Below are positions 44,568-53,909 of a DNA stretch of 64,000 nt, one piece after another. Origin of the DNA: an uncultured bacterium. GTDB taxonomy: Bacteria; Myxococcota_A; Bradymonadia; UBA7976; VGTA01. Every line of letters begins with the position of its first letter. Position 1 is the first letter of the stretch. The stretch covers positions 338,493 through 402,492 of the forward strand of contig CALSSE010000003.1 in NCBI GenBank assembly GCA_943788935.1. Direction: 5' to 3'. The translations under genes were made by a program, and so were the position numbers. The notes below the pieces were generated by a model. It was given only the letters and a program-made list of their open reading frames with translations. It was not told where the DNA came from and did no database searches.

Positions 44568-46304
44568 CTACGATCGCGACTTGAGCTCTTTACGATATAT
44601 TCTCTCTCCAGCAAGATTGTGTAAGTTCACCTCTAAGCTAGCGCCCTCTGGGCTGACCTCAATCACCCCATAAAACTGCTCTCCATCGAGCGGAGAACGC
44701 CCTGCTCCACTCCTGGATTCTGGCATACTGAGGAAACGACGCTCAGGGCCAAATGTTTTATCTAAACGATGTGGTCTCAGTGTCGCTGCGTTTAATGGTC
44801 CGGCGATAAACTCCCAAAAAGGTAAGAATTGAGTAGACGTCGCCCGACTTGGATGAAAATGATGGGCAGCAGCATAATGGACATCAGCGCTAATCCACAC
44901 CACATCAGTGATCTGTTCATCTTTTATAAAACTTAATAAGTTTAAGAGCTCAAGCTCTCTGCCTTTTGGTTCTCTCTCACTGGAGGCGATTCCATCAAAG
45001 TCGAGACCCCCTGAGCCAATCACAATCCCCAAAGGTTGAGGACAAGCGATCACCTTCCAACGTGACCGAGATCTTTTGAGCCCTCGCTTAAGCCATTCCA
45101 GCTGCTGTGGACCAAAATAGTGCGCTCGACGATCATAACTACTCAAGAAATGATTCTCTCTGTCATTGGGACCACGGGCACTTCGACTATCGAGGGCAAA
45201 GACCTCCACATTTGGACCGTATGACACCTTACGATAGATCCTTTGATGATTCATCCAGCTCGACGGTAAAGGGCTGTATTCAAAGAAGGCTCTTCTCGAT
45301 CTTTCAGCGAGCACATCACAAGAACGCTCTTTGTACCTCCTATCTTTAAGACGACGGCCTGGCCACCAATCGTTTTTCACCTCGTGATCATCCCATAGAA
45401 ATAGCTGACTCATACTCTGAGCGAGTCGACGCGTGGGTTGGTCTAAAAGACCATATCGATAATAGCCCCTAAATTCATCGATGGTCTCCGCGACCTTAGT
45501 CACCTCAGGCGTTAAGAGATTATACCATCGCCTCCCTCGCCCTCCTCCTTTCATCGCTTTGAGTGGCTGATCAGCGTATATACGATCTCCACAATGGATG
45601 AAGAGATCCGCTCCGGACTCTCTGATTCGATCATAGATCTTGACCCCTCCAAATTGAGGGTTAATCCCATAGCCCTGCCCAAAGCTATCTCCAGACCACG
45701 CGATCCTCACTTTGGAATAGACGTCGATGGGTGGAGTACTGAACTCACCAAACAGAGGATGAGATCGAGCCCCCTCATGGAGCAAGCTCTCGAAATAGAG
45801 TAGATAGAAGATTCGCCGGCCATGAGGTAGTTCTTTGATAAGTACCCTAGCGGTGAGGTCTCTCTCCGGTAAAGCCGTAACAGAAGGGAGAGTCTCACTA
45901 ATTTTAAAGTCAGGATCGAGAGACCATTTCACGGTCATTCGACTCGGTCGATCCACACGACTCCATATAATCACCCCAGCGGGAGTCACCTCGCTAACCA
46001 TCGTACCCCACAACGCTAAAGGGCGCTGACTCTCAGTAGTCATTTTAGGATATTGAGAGGCCGCTCTACTCTGCGGGATTGATTGAGTCAAAGGACTCAA
46101 GAGAGCAGAAGCGGTCATCGCGCTGACCCCTATAAAGCCTCGACGTGATGGCTGAGATAAGATCTCTTCTGCCGCGGACCCATCGTCTAAGATGGGTGTT
46201 TTTTCTCCGTCAGGGTATTCAGTATCAGAGTATTTCTTAAGCTCTTGAGTCTGATCTGTTCTCTCTATATGTCTCTTCATTATACTCCATGAGGGCGATT
46301 TCAC
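44568..46304 (-). CDS. PhoD-like alkaline phosphatase with Tat signal
   Basis: A 578-residue metallophosphatase. The GTG at 46304 has AGAGG six bases before it; ATG at 46280 with GGAG is an alternative start. A twin-arginine motif SRRGFIGVSAM sits at about residues 53-63, unusually far from the N-terminus, followed by a hydrophobic stretch, so export by Tat is likely. The PhoD metal-site motifs are present: AWSGDSFG, IHCGDRIYAD, LFLWDDHEVKND, and WISADVHYAAAH. Family members are phosphodiesterases or phosphomonoesterases that use Fe3+ and Ca2+. It is divergent from the PpiD-like gene. Confidence 0.9.
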   Translation of the reverse strand: MKSPSWSIMKRHIERTDQTQELKKYSDTEYPDGEKTPILDDGSAAEEILSQPSRRGFIGVSAMTASALLSPLTQSIPQSRAASQYPKMTTESQRPLALWGTMVSEVTPAGVIIWSRVDRPSRMTVKWSLDPDFKISETLPSVTALPERDLTARVLIKELPHGRRIFYLLYFESLLHEGARSHPLFGEFSTPPIDVYSKVRIAWSGDSFGQGYGINPQFGGVKIYDRIRESGADLFIHCGDRIYADQPLKAMKGGGRGRRWYNLLTPEVTKVAETIDEFRGYYRYGLLDQPTRRLAQSMSQLFLWDDHEVKNDWWPGRRLKDRRYKERSCDVLAERSRRAFFEYSPLPSSWMNHQRIYRKVSYGPNVEVFALDSRSARGPNDRENHFLSSYDRRAHYFGPQQLEWLKRGLKRSRSRWKVIACPQPLGIVIGSGGLDFDGIASSEREPKGRELELLNLLSFIKDEQITDVVWISADVHYAAAHHFHPSRATSTQFLPFWEFIAGPLNAATLRPHRLDKTFGPERRFLSMPESRSGAGRSPLDGEQFYGVIEVSPEGASLEVNLHNLAGERIYRKELKSRS

Positions 46305-46501
46305 TGATGACCTCTATCAATAGTATACGCTCTCTCTTGATTTAGTTCACCCTATCTCATAGGATCAGCCACTTCATTTACTTCCGTTCAATGTTTCGAC
46401 TTGAATACGACTCTGAGAAGTGACCTTTCGCTTCATCATTCAGAGTAGATCATAGTCAAGCATCTCCATCAAACATCAACCCATGGAGCGCATTCAACCA
46501 C

Positions 46502-48355
46502 ATGCTCAACCGAATCCGCGATTTTAGTACTAGCCCAGTCATTCTCATTATGTTTGGGATGCTGATCCTCGTCTTTGTACTCTTTTTTGGTATGCCCTCA
46601 CTCGGAGGTTTAGGACAAGACGCCTCCCTCTTCTCACAACCTAGCGCTCAAGTGGGCGACTCTCAGATCTCCTTGCGTGAAGCGCTGCTCTATGCTCGTC
46701 GTCGAAGTAATAGAAATACCGATGAGATTAAAGTGCTACAGCAACGTTATGAAGAGCTGAAAGATGAAGCTCTCCTAGATATGAGCGCTAAACTCATGGG
46801 GTGGGAGAGTAATGCTGATGAAGACCGTCGCTTCATCGCCTCAGCAGATAACCTAGATTTGGTCTACTTCGGCGAAGAGAGCCGTCGGCGTGAAGACATC
46901 TATAAAGCCTTTGTCGCGCAATTGCCGGAAGGGGTCACCGTTGAGAATATGAGCGCAGAAGAGCTCGTAGAGGACTTCCTCGCTTTCTCTAAAAAAGGGC
47001 GCGGCTTCATCGGTAAAAACTTTGAAAGCGCTATGTCTAGTTGGGGCATAAGCGCTGATCAATATATCGAGGCCAAAGGTAGAGAAATGCGCCTTCGGAG
47101 CTACCTCGATCTTTTACAGTCACAGGTCAAGGTCAGTCGCGCATTACTCGATGATCAATTAGCGATGACGGACACTAGCTGGACATTCACTTATGCTCTT
47201 ATCGGCGCTGATCAAGTGAACCCTAGTGCTCAAAAATTTGAAGAGACTGTCGTTCAAAGTTTCATTAAAGAAAAAGAGGGCGAGCTCAAAACCTACTACA
47301 ATCAGCACATCGAAGATTACAGTAAAAGTAAGCTCAAGTTCACTCGAGTCACAGCGCGCTATAATGGCCAAGAGCAGATGAAGGTAGTTAAAGAGAAGAT
47401 CGACCAGGCTCGCGCTCGAATCGAGAAGGGCGAGGATCCATCCGAGGTCGCCAAGTCCCTCTCTGCGGATGGCATCTTCGTCTCAGCGCTCGTGCAAGGC
47501 GATAAAACACGAAAAAACACCTCTAAGGCCCTCTTTGACCAAGCGATCGCTATGGACCCAAAGCAGCTCTCGGAGGTGAAGCTCACCGAGAGTCCAAGGA
47601 ACCCTTTCATCAACAATGGAGCGGCTAAAAAGAGCGGCTCATATGCCTTTATTCGACTTGAAAATAAAGAGCCGGGTGAAGAGAAGAGCCTAGAAGAGGT
47701 CAAAGTAGAGATCGCCAAGATCCTCCTCGCTCGAGACGCTCGCAAGGCCGCAGCTAAAGGAGTCGCCGAGAGCTTACTCGCTAAGGTTAAAGGAGGCGCA
47801 GATCTAAGCGCCGAGATCACTGCCTATAATGCGGGTCTAAATGTAGCTGAGGGCGCAAAAAACATAGAGCTAAAAGAGAGTGGCGCGATCACTCTTGAGA
47901 GCCTCCTCAATAACAATATCGAGGGGATCAGTCGCAGCCCTGTCGCCGCTGAGCGCCTCCTCGCTGAGATCAATAGCATCGATCAAAACCAACGTCTCGC
48001 TCCGGTCTTAGAGATGAACGGTCAGTGGGCTACTCTCATTCTTAAGGAGAAGACTTCTCCAAGTGCCATAGAGCAAGAGAGCGATCGTCAAAAACAAAAA
48101 CTAGCGTCTATTCAGCAGGCTAAACTCGACTTCTTCGGTGGTCGTTGGGTCGGCTACACACTCTTCGGGCCCACTTCTTTTGATGTACTCTCTCAATTCC
48201 CCTCCGAGATTTTCAGCGCTATTAGCGCTGAGGTGAGCTCTGCCTTTGCTGGCGGAGGCGAAAGTTTCGTCGACCGTATCCTAAAGAGCGCTCGCTATCG
48301 TGATCAAGTGATCGAGAGCGCTGAGGTCAAAGCCTACTTCAACAAGGTTAATTGA
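46502..48355 (+). CDS. PpiD/SurA-like periplasmic chaperone
   Basis: A 617-residue protein anchored by an N-terminal helix (residues about 12-34, VILIMFGMLILVFVLFFG). The first 200 residues match the SurA_N/PpiD-type helical chaperone module: a short helix that starts SAQVGDSQISLREALLYARR and a later FIGKNFESAMSSWG-type helix. A central region (about 255-410) corresponds to a parvulin-type PPIC segment, but its usual catalytic signature is not clear. It ends in a helical tail. Probably helps fold outer-membrane or exported proteins. I would not give it the symbol ppiD because isomerase residues are not seen. Confidence 0.8.
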   Translation: MLNRIRDFSTSPVILIMFGMLILVFVLFFGMPSLGGLGQDASLFSQPSAQVGDSQISLREALLYARRRSNRNTDEIKVLQQRYEELKDEALLDMSAKLMGWESNADEDRRFIASADNLDLVYFGEESRRREDIYKAFVAQLPEGVTVENMSAEELVEDFLAFSKKGRGFIGKNFESAMSSWGISADQYIEAKGREMRLRSYLDLLQSQVKVSRALLDDQLAMTDTSWTFTYALIGADQVNPSAQKFEETVVQSFIKEKEGELKTYYNQHIEDYSKSKLKFTRVTARYNGQEQMKVVKEKIDQARARIEKGEDPSEVAKSLSADGIFVSALVQGDKTRKNTSKALFDQAIAMDPKQLSEVKLTESPRNPFINNGAAKKSGSYAFIRLENKEPGEEKSLEEVKVEIAKILLARDARKAAAKGVAESLLAKVKGGADLSAEITAYNAGLNVAEGAKNIELKESGAITLESLLNNNIEGISRSPVAAERLLAEINSIDQNQRLAPVLEMNGQWATLILKEKTSPSAIEQESDRQKQKLASIQQAKLDFFGGRWVGYTLFGPTSFDVLSQFPSEIFSAISAEVSSAFAGGGESFVDRILKSARYRDQVIESAEVKAYFNKVN

Positions 48356-48430
48356 TACACTCGGTGTCGTCGGATCCGCCTCTTTGGGTCAACTTCACCA
48401 CTGCTCACTGCTCTTGACCTTGTTGAGAGC

Positions 48431-50485
48431 TTAGCCCTTTCCTAGGGCGTTGAACATTCGACCAAACGCCTTGGCGCGTCGCTCGGTCGCTCGCTCAACC
48501 TCCACGGGCTTAGCTTCCCCCTCTCTCCCTCCCTCCAAGAGCTCTTCAGGGATCTCAGCGAGGAACCGAGAGGCTCGACGAGGGATCAACTTTCCTCGTG
48601 TGAGACGCTTCGCTGCGCTGGTTAAGGTCAGTTTTCGCTGCGCTCTAGTGATCCCTACATAAGCGAGACGACGCTCCTCTTCTAGATCACTTCCCTCTCC
48701 TGGGTCCCTCTCATGAGGCATCCATCCCTCCTCAACTCCAACGATATATACGCTATGGAACTCTAAACCCTTCGAGCTGTGGAGGCTCATCAAAGTGACC
48801 TCATCCTTGGGCTCATCATCCTTGGGCTTATAGTCGAGTGAGATACGATTCAAATAGTCATTGAGGCTCTTATCGACACCTTTCTCTTGAGAGGCTTGAA
48901 GTCCAGAAGCGATATCTTGAACATTAGCCCATCGTCTTAAGGATTGAGGACCGTCTTTGTGCTGTTTAATTAGAGTCTCTTTAAATTTGATGGTCTCGAG
49001 GAGCTCAAGGAAGACCTCCGACCATGAGGCGATCTCGATTCTCTCCTGAAAAGGCAATAATAGCTGAGCGAAGGATAAGAGCGCTCTCTCCCCATGAGGG
49101 GTGAGGCCTCCTACGCTGAGAGGGTCCGAGCAGAGCGCCCACATACTAGTTCCCCGAGCTTGAGCGGCGATCTCTAGTCGCTCAAGGGTCTGATCTCCAA
49201 TCCCTCGCTGAGGGTAGTTGATCACTCGTCGCAACGCGTTCTCGTCGCTGGGATTACATAAGAGTCTAAGGTAAGCGATGGCGTCTCTCACTTCTTTACG
49301 ATCAAAGAAGCGTGTCCCTCCTACAATCCGATAAGGAATATTGAGACTCCTTAAGCTCTCTTCAAAAGCTCTCGCTTGAGCATTAGTACGATAAAGAATA
49401 GAGAAATCTCGCCATTTCAAACCACTGAAGAGAGAGAGCTGTGATTCTTGTGTTGAATGACGAGCTCGATAGAGATCCTTAATAACCCACTCCGCTTCTT
49501 GCTCTCCATGATCGAGTCGACGATAGGTCAACTTATGGCCATCTCCATGAGCACTCCATAAGGTCTTAGGGTGACGCTCAGGGTTGTTCTCAATCACTTG
49601 GTTAGCGGCTTTGAGAATGTAATTGGTCGATCGATAATTTTGAGTCAAAGCGATCGTTCGAGCCCCAGGAAAGTGCTGGTCAAATCTCAAGATATTAGAG
49701 GCGACAGCGCCTCGCCAACCATAAATAGACTGATCATCATCACCGACAACACAGAGATTACCCGACCCTTCAGCTAGCGCCTTCATCATTCTCAACTGAG
49801 CGCCGTTAGAGTCTTGATATTCATCGACGAGGATGTATTTGAATTTGTGCCTCCAGCGTAATTTAACTTCACGTTGAGTCTCCATCAAGACCACAGGTAA
49901 GCGAATTAGGTCTTCAAAGTCGACAGCGTTCATTAAACGCATTCGCCTCAGATAAGCTTCATAAACCATCGCTGCGGTTCGCGCATCGCGGAGGGAAGCA
50001 GGATGAATTAATTGAGACTTATATTGGGTAATCTGTTCTAGAAATCCCCTCGGATCGTATTGTTTAGGATCGATCTGAAGTGTCATCATTGAGTGTCGAA
50101 CAGCCTCTAATTGATCACCCTCATCAAAGATCGTAAACCGAGGTCGTAGGCCGGCAGCCTCATGTTCTTCCTTGATGAACTTCACTCCCAAGGCGTGAAA
50201 AGTGCTCGTTTGACATTTCTTAGCAGGCTCTCCCACAAGGTTGACCAAACGCTCTCTCATCTCAGTCGCGGCTTTATTGGTAAATGATAAGGCTAAGATC
50301 TGAGAGGGTCGCACCCCAAGATTGAGCAAGTGAGCGATCCTAAAGGTGATCACTCTTGTTTTTCCAGAGCCCGCTCCGGCGAGTACTAAAAGGGGTCCCT
50401 CAGTATGCTCTACCGCCGATCGTTGCTCAGGATTAAGGCCTTCTAGATTGACAGGCTTAACTCCCTTTACCGGCTTTCCCCACAT
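48431..50485 (-). CDS. UvrD/Rep-family DNA helicase
   Basis: A 684-residue superfamily 1A helicase from ATG 50485, whose first base is the last base of the upstream stop (TGATG); a longer version from 50518 would overlap the upstream gene. Motifs are complete: Q-motif LNPEQRSAV, Walker A AGAGSGKTR, motif II ILVDEYQDSN, motif III GDDDQSIYGWRG, motif IV/V (LMSLHSSKGLEF) and motif VI VGITRAQRKL. Such enzymes unwind 3' to 5' in repair and replication restart. The choice between UvrD, PcrA and Rep cannot be settled by eye. Coupling with the radical-SAM-like gene is notable. Confidence 0.95.
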   Translation of the reverse strand: MWGKPVKGVKPVNLEGLNPEQRSAVEHTEGPLLVLAGAGSGKTRVITFRIAHLLNLGVRPSQILALSFTNKAATEMRERLVNLVGEPAKKCQTSTFHALGVKFIKEEHEAAGLRPRFTIFDEGDQLEAVRHSMMTLQIDPKQYDPRGFLEQITQYKSQLIHPASLRDARTAAMVYEAYLRRMRLMNAVDFEDLIRLPVVLMETQREVKLRWRHKFKYILVDEYQDSNGAQLRMMKALAEGSGNLCVVGDDDQSIYGWRGAVASNILRFDQHFPGARTIALTQNYRSTNYILKAANQVIENNPERHPKTLWSAHGDGHKLTYRRLDHGEQEAEWVIKDLYRARHSTQESQLSLFSGLKWRDFSILYRTNAQARAFEESLRSLNIPYRIVGGTRFFDRKEVRDAIAYLRLLCNPSDENALRRVINYPQRGIGDQTLERLEIAAQARGTSMWALCSDPLSVGGLTPHGERALLSFAQLLLPFQERIEIASWSEVFLELLETIKFKETLIKQHKDGPQSLRRWANVQDIASGLQASQEKGVDKSLNDYLNRISLDYKPKDDEPKDEVTLMSLHSSKGLEFHSVYIVGVEEGWMPHERDPGEGSDLEEERRLAYVGITRAQRKLTLTSAAKRLTRGKLIPRRASRFLAEIPEELLEGGREGEAKPVEVERATERRAKAFGRMFNALGKG

Positions 50486-51864
50486 CAAGGGCTCTCCACC
50501 ATAGTATCTGTCCACCAATGATCATAGTCAGGCTCTAGCTGCATATAAGCGCATCGTCGACAGAAAAACTCGGGATTAATTAATAAACCATGACGGCGCC
50601 GAGCGTCAGCGAGCCCCCGATTTAACTGAAGGAAGTGATCTAGGGAGTAGATCGGCTCTAAGCCACGTTGTTTTCCTGTCATTTTCCAATGTAGAGAATA
50701 GATCGGCTGGATCCGCCTTGAGAGCAGAAACTCAGCACCTTCAAGGTTTGATTTTAACGCGGCCTCTTGATCCTCAAACGCTCCCTCACCATCTAGCTCT
50801 GCACCGCCTACAAAAGCGCTCATCACATTGCCTTCACCAAAGACCTCAACAGCATCCATGAGAGACTGAATCCAGCGCTCTCGCCCCACGAAATTTGACT
50901 TCCCCGGGCACACCCGCTCAAACTGTTCTGGGTCCCATACTTCAAGGTTAAAACACGCCCCTCGTACCCCTAGTGCTTTCATCTCTAACATCGATTCTTT
51001 AGGTATCGCTCCGGAACCGCAAGCAACGTAGTAACGATCGGTGAGCCCCGCCTTATTCAGCGCCCTAGCGAGTTGAACGAATCGCTTCCCCTCCTCAGCC
51101 ATATCTACCATACTCCCAGACACCAAGTAGAGGTGGCGAGCCTGAGTCTGAGGATGAGCGCAGGCTTCACAGATCCTCTGTAAATGAGCCTCGGGAAGCT
51201 CAGCCTGAAAGAGCTTTTGACCTAGAGAGGACATCCTCTGATCAGGTAGCCCATAGAGACAAAACTGACAGCTCAAGTTACGTTTCTCATGACCAAATGG
51301 GGCGACGAAATACTCACAGCCCGGCGCTGGATTAAGCACCAACATATCTCCATGCTGACTAAGCCCTGTTGCTTTAAAAGGTGTTCCATCAGCCGTGAGG
51401 GCATCTGACCACAAGAGACGAGGCTCAAAACTTAAAGTAGTGATTCGTCGGTCAAGCTCATATAAGGCGTAAGCCTGACCTTGAGGCGCCTCAGTGAGAG
51501 GCGCTTGCTGATGCTCGTCAGTCCACGCTAAATCTGTAGACTCTAATTCAGGGAGCGATGTACCATCTATATGCCGCAGAGTAAAAGGGCTATCTTCTTT
51601 GAGTCGTAGCCTCACTTGAGTGTCATCAGCGAGCCTCAATAAGTAAGGAAAGGGGACTTGTCGCGCTCCCCGGTAGGCAGGGAAATCAGGCGAGAGGTGA
51701 TGAGGCATAAAATTCGGAAAAGCCCAATCGCCGGCCTCGACGAGCGCTCTGACCACCCCCTTCTCCGTCCGTAAACCAAAGAACAGCAGGGCCGCCTTCA
51801 ACCTGACCACTGGCGGAATATCTGGATAGTCTGACTGAAGTCGATCGAGGATAGATTGTGTCAT
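50485..51864 (-). CDS. radical-SAM-like protein with atypical cluster motif
   Basis: A 459-residue protein with AAGGA six to eight bases before the ATG. Residues about 180-400 read like a partial TIM barrel of the radical SAM superfamily: CQFC (199-202), HLYLVSGSMVD, YYVACGSGAIPKE, GACFNLEVWDPEQFERVCPGK and GNVMSAFVGGAE. The usual CxxxCxxC motif is not there: only C199 and C202 are in place, position 195 is Arg, and the nearest upstream Cys is C183 (C-x15-C-x2-C). A second pair, C435 and C438, lies near the C-terminus. The N-terminal 180 residues are unfamiliar. Substrate unknown; it is coupled to a helicase gene. Confidence 0.65.
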   Translation of the reverse strand: MTQSILDRLQSDYPDIPPVVRLKAALLFFGLRTEKGVVRALVEAGDWAFPNFMPHHLSPDFPAYRGARQVPFPYLLRLADDTQVRLRLKEDSPFTLRHIDGTSLPELESTDLAWTDEHQQAPLTEAPQGQAYALYELDRRITTLSFEPRLLWSDALTADGTPFKATGLSQHGDMLVLNPAPGCEYFVAPFGHEKRNLSCQFCLYGLPDQRMSSLGQKLFQAELPEAHLQRICEACAHPQTQARHLYLVSGSMVDMAEEGKRFVQLARALNKAGLTDRYYVACGSGAIPKESMLEMKALGVRGACFNLEVWDPEQFERVCPGKSNFVGRERWIQSLMDAVEVFGEGNVMSAFVGGAELDGEGAFEDQEAALKSNLEGAEFLLSRRIQPIYSLHWKMTGKQRGLEPIYSLDHFLQLNRGLADARRRHGLLINPEFFCRRCAYMQLEPDYDHWWTDTMVESP

Positions 51865-52116
51865 GATGTTCCTTATTATTTAGCGCGTGACTCAATATTC
51901 ATCTATTGTTTCACAGCACTCCATTCAATAGCCCGTGGGTCGAAAGCGGATAACAGACTGAGCGAGTGACAGACTGAGATTATGTATCTGATGAGGGACG
52001 GTCAATCTACAAATAGAAGAAGACGGCCTCATTATTACCTAAGGTTCCCCTCCATGTCGATTAAGCGTGGTCCTCGATGATGAGTGAACGCTCAAGTCTT
52101 GGAGAGAACTCTCAAC

Positions 52117-53715
52117 TTAAAGACATTGATTTGGGGCACCAGGGGTGGATGACATGACCACAAAATCAACGCCATTGTCATCGCTATCTGGCGAACATCG
52201 GCCGATAGAGTTCCGTTGACCCTCAACGTCTTGATCCACAACGCTCGCTGATCCCTCGCTTAAGTTGAGGTCTCCGTAGGCGAGCTCATCGAGTAGGCCG
52301 ATCGTGTCATGACTCAGACGCACACCATCAGGACCATTTTGGATGGCAGCGCTGAGACCTAATGATGGGGTGTCATTGAGGCTCATAGTGACGCTAGCAG
52401 ATCCGATGATGAGTATTTGGCCCGGCGCTAAAGTATCCGCTGCTTCAGCGAGATGATAGCTGCTATAGGCACCTAAATTTGTTCCATTGATAAAGTCCAA
52501 GTAGACACCCCATAATGGAGCAGGCTGACCACCGAGATTGATCACTTCTACAAACTCATCGTTGTCAGCGCCGGGCTGTGAATAGTCTACTTCATTAATA
52601 CGAAGCATACTCACATCACCCATTGGGATCGGACGTCCAATATCCTCAATATCTCTCGGCTCGAGCTTGTAGTCACTATTGCCTAAACGCATCACCCCTA
52701 CGATTTGGTTCCAGCTCTCGCCTACTTCAGGGAGAGGGCTCAACGTAGTGAGGAAGTCATTCACTCTCAGCCCACCATCGATCACAAATTCATTTGTGGG
52801 ATCACGGTCACCAGGTCCTGCGAGAGGGTTTAGCTCGATCACCTCAACAGGAGATACGCTGACGAGTACCCCCTCATAAGGCTCAGCGATCGCTCCCGCC
52901 GTAGCCACTACCGTAGCGTCGACTCCGACCGGTATGATCGCTGGATATAGGGGACCTAAATCGACAAGAGAGGTCACTCCTTGAAGCTGTCGTTGTCCAA
53001 AATATTCGGCGATCTCTGCCGTAACTTCAACGCTCTGTCCAACACTCAGCACCGGCAGCTCAACCGCCGTATCATTGAGGTAAACCCAACTCGCGCTATA
53101 AGCAGGGTCAATGTAGTCAGGTGAGCTTGGAGATACCTGAATCACGATATGCGAGACTCCCTCGTCTCCTTCACGAACCGCGGTGATCACACCCTCTACA
53201 GTCACAATTCGTCCTAAGGGGATCCTCATGGGATTACGCGCTTCATACATTGTCGCTGGGCAAGGGAGACTAAGATCGGGTTGACGTTGTTCACAAGGGT
53301 CTCCCTCTACCATAGGTGTCCCCGCCATCTCCATGCCAGCGGTGGTCCCCGCGGTCTCCATCCCGGCAGTAGTCCCCGCTGTCTCCATGCCAGCGATGGT
53401 CCCCGCGGTCTCCATCCCGGCAGTAGCCCCCGCGGTCTCCATGCCAGCGATGGTCCCCGCCATCTCCATACCGGCGATGGTCCCCGCCATCTCTACGCCG
53501 GCGGTAGTCCCAGCCATCTCTACGCCGGCGATGGTCCCCGCCATCTCTACGCCAGCTGTATTTCCCGCCATCTCCTCGCCGGCAGTGCTCCCCGCTACAG
53601 GTATGAGCACAGAAGGAGTATCATCGTCATTATCGACACAGGCGCTCAGCCCTAGAAGGGAGAATAACACAGTAATGAGGCTAAAGTGACGACCTAGTAT
53701 AGGCTTCTTATTCAT
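52117..53715 (-). CDS. lipoprotein with AG-rich tether, OB-like and lamin-tail domains
   Basis: A 532-residue lipoprotein from ATG 53715 (Met-Asn-Lys-Lys signal start, lipobox LSAC); an upstream GTG at 53769 is poor. A tether of ten 9-residue units (T-[TI]-A-G-[MV]-E-[MT]-A-G) encoded by 27-base repeats separates the lipid anchor from the folded part. The middle (about 170-300) has an OB-fold-like segment with GRIVTVEGVIT and SVGQSVEVTAEIAEYFGQRQLQG. The C-terminus (about 380-530) resembles a lamin-tail domain: LRINEVDYSQPGADNDEFVEVIN and LLDELAYG. Such domains are common on secreted nucleases and surface proteins; no nuclease motif is seen. Confidence 0.7.
   Translation of the reverse strand: MNKKPILGRHFSLITVLFSLLGLSACVDNDDDTPSVLIPVAGSTAGEEMAGNTAGVEMAGTIAGVEMAGTTAGVEMAGTIAGMEMAGTIAGMETAGATAGMETAGTIAGMETAGTTAGMETAGTTAGMEMAGTPMVEGDPCEQRQPDLSLPCPATMYEARNPMRIPLGRIVTVEGVITAVREGDEGVSHIVIQVSPSSPDYIDPAYSASWVYLNDTAVELPVLSVGQSVEVTAEIAEYFGQRQLQGVTSLVDLGPLYPAIIPVGVDATVVATAGAIAEPYEGVLVSVSPVEVIELNPLAGPGDRDPTNEFVIDGGLRVNDFLTTLSPLPEVGESWNQIVGVMRLGNSDYKLEPRDIEDIGRPIPMGDVSMLRINEVDYSQPGADNDEFVEVINLGGQPAPLWGVYLDFINGTNLGAYSSYHLAEAADTLAPGQILIIGSASVTMSLNDTPSLGLSAAIQNGPDGVRLSHDTIGLLDELAYGDLNLSEGSASVVDQDVEGQRNSIGRCSPDSDDNGVDFVVMSSTPGAPNQCL
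53318..53587 (-). repeat. 27-base tandem repeat, ten units
   Basis: Ten consecutive 27-base units based on gtccccgccatctccatgcc plus seven variable bases. They encode the nine-residue tether unit of the lamin-tail lipoprotein. Units differ at a few positions, often in neighbouring groups. Confidence 0.93.
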
Positions 53716-53909
53716 ATCAAAACTCACATAAAATAGAGATTTAGAAGAGGTGAAAGAATAATCGTTCACCCCAAAAACTTGCTGAGGTGCTCGGGGGTCT
53801 AACGAACTATAGAGCGAAAGGCAATACCCAAATCGATAGAGTTAAGTAATCTCTATAGATGAGTAACCCACCATTAACTCACTCTAAATCTAAGTCGTTT
53901 AAATACGGT

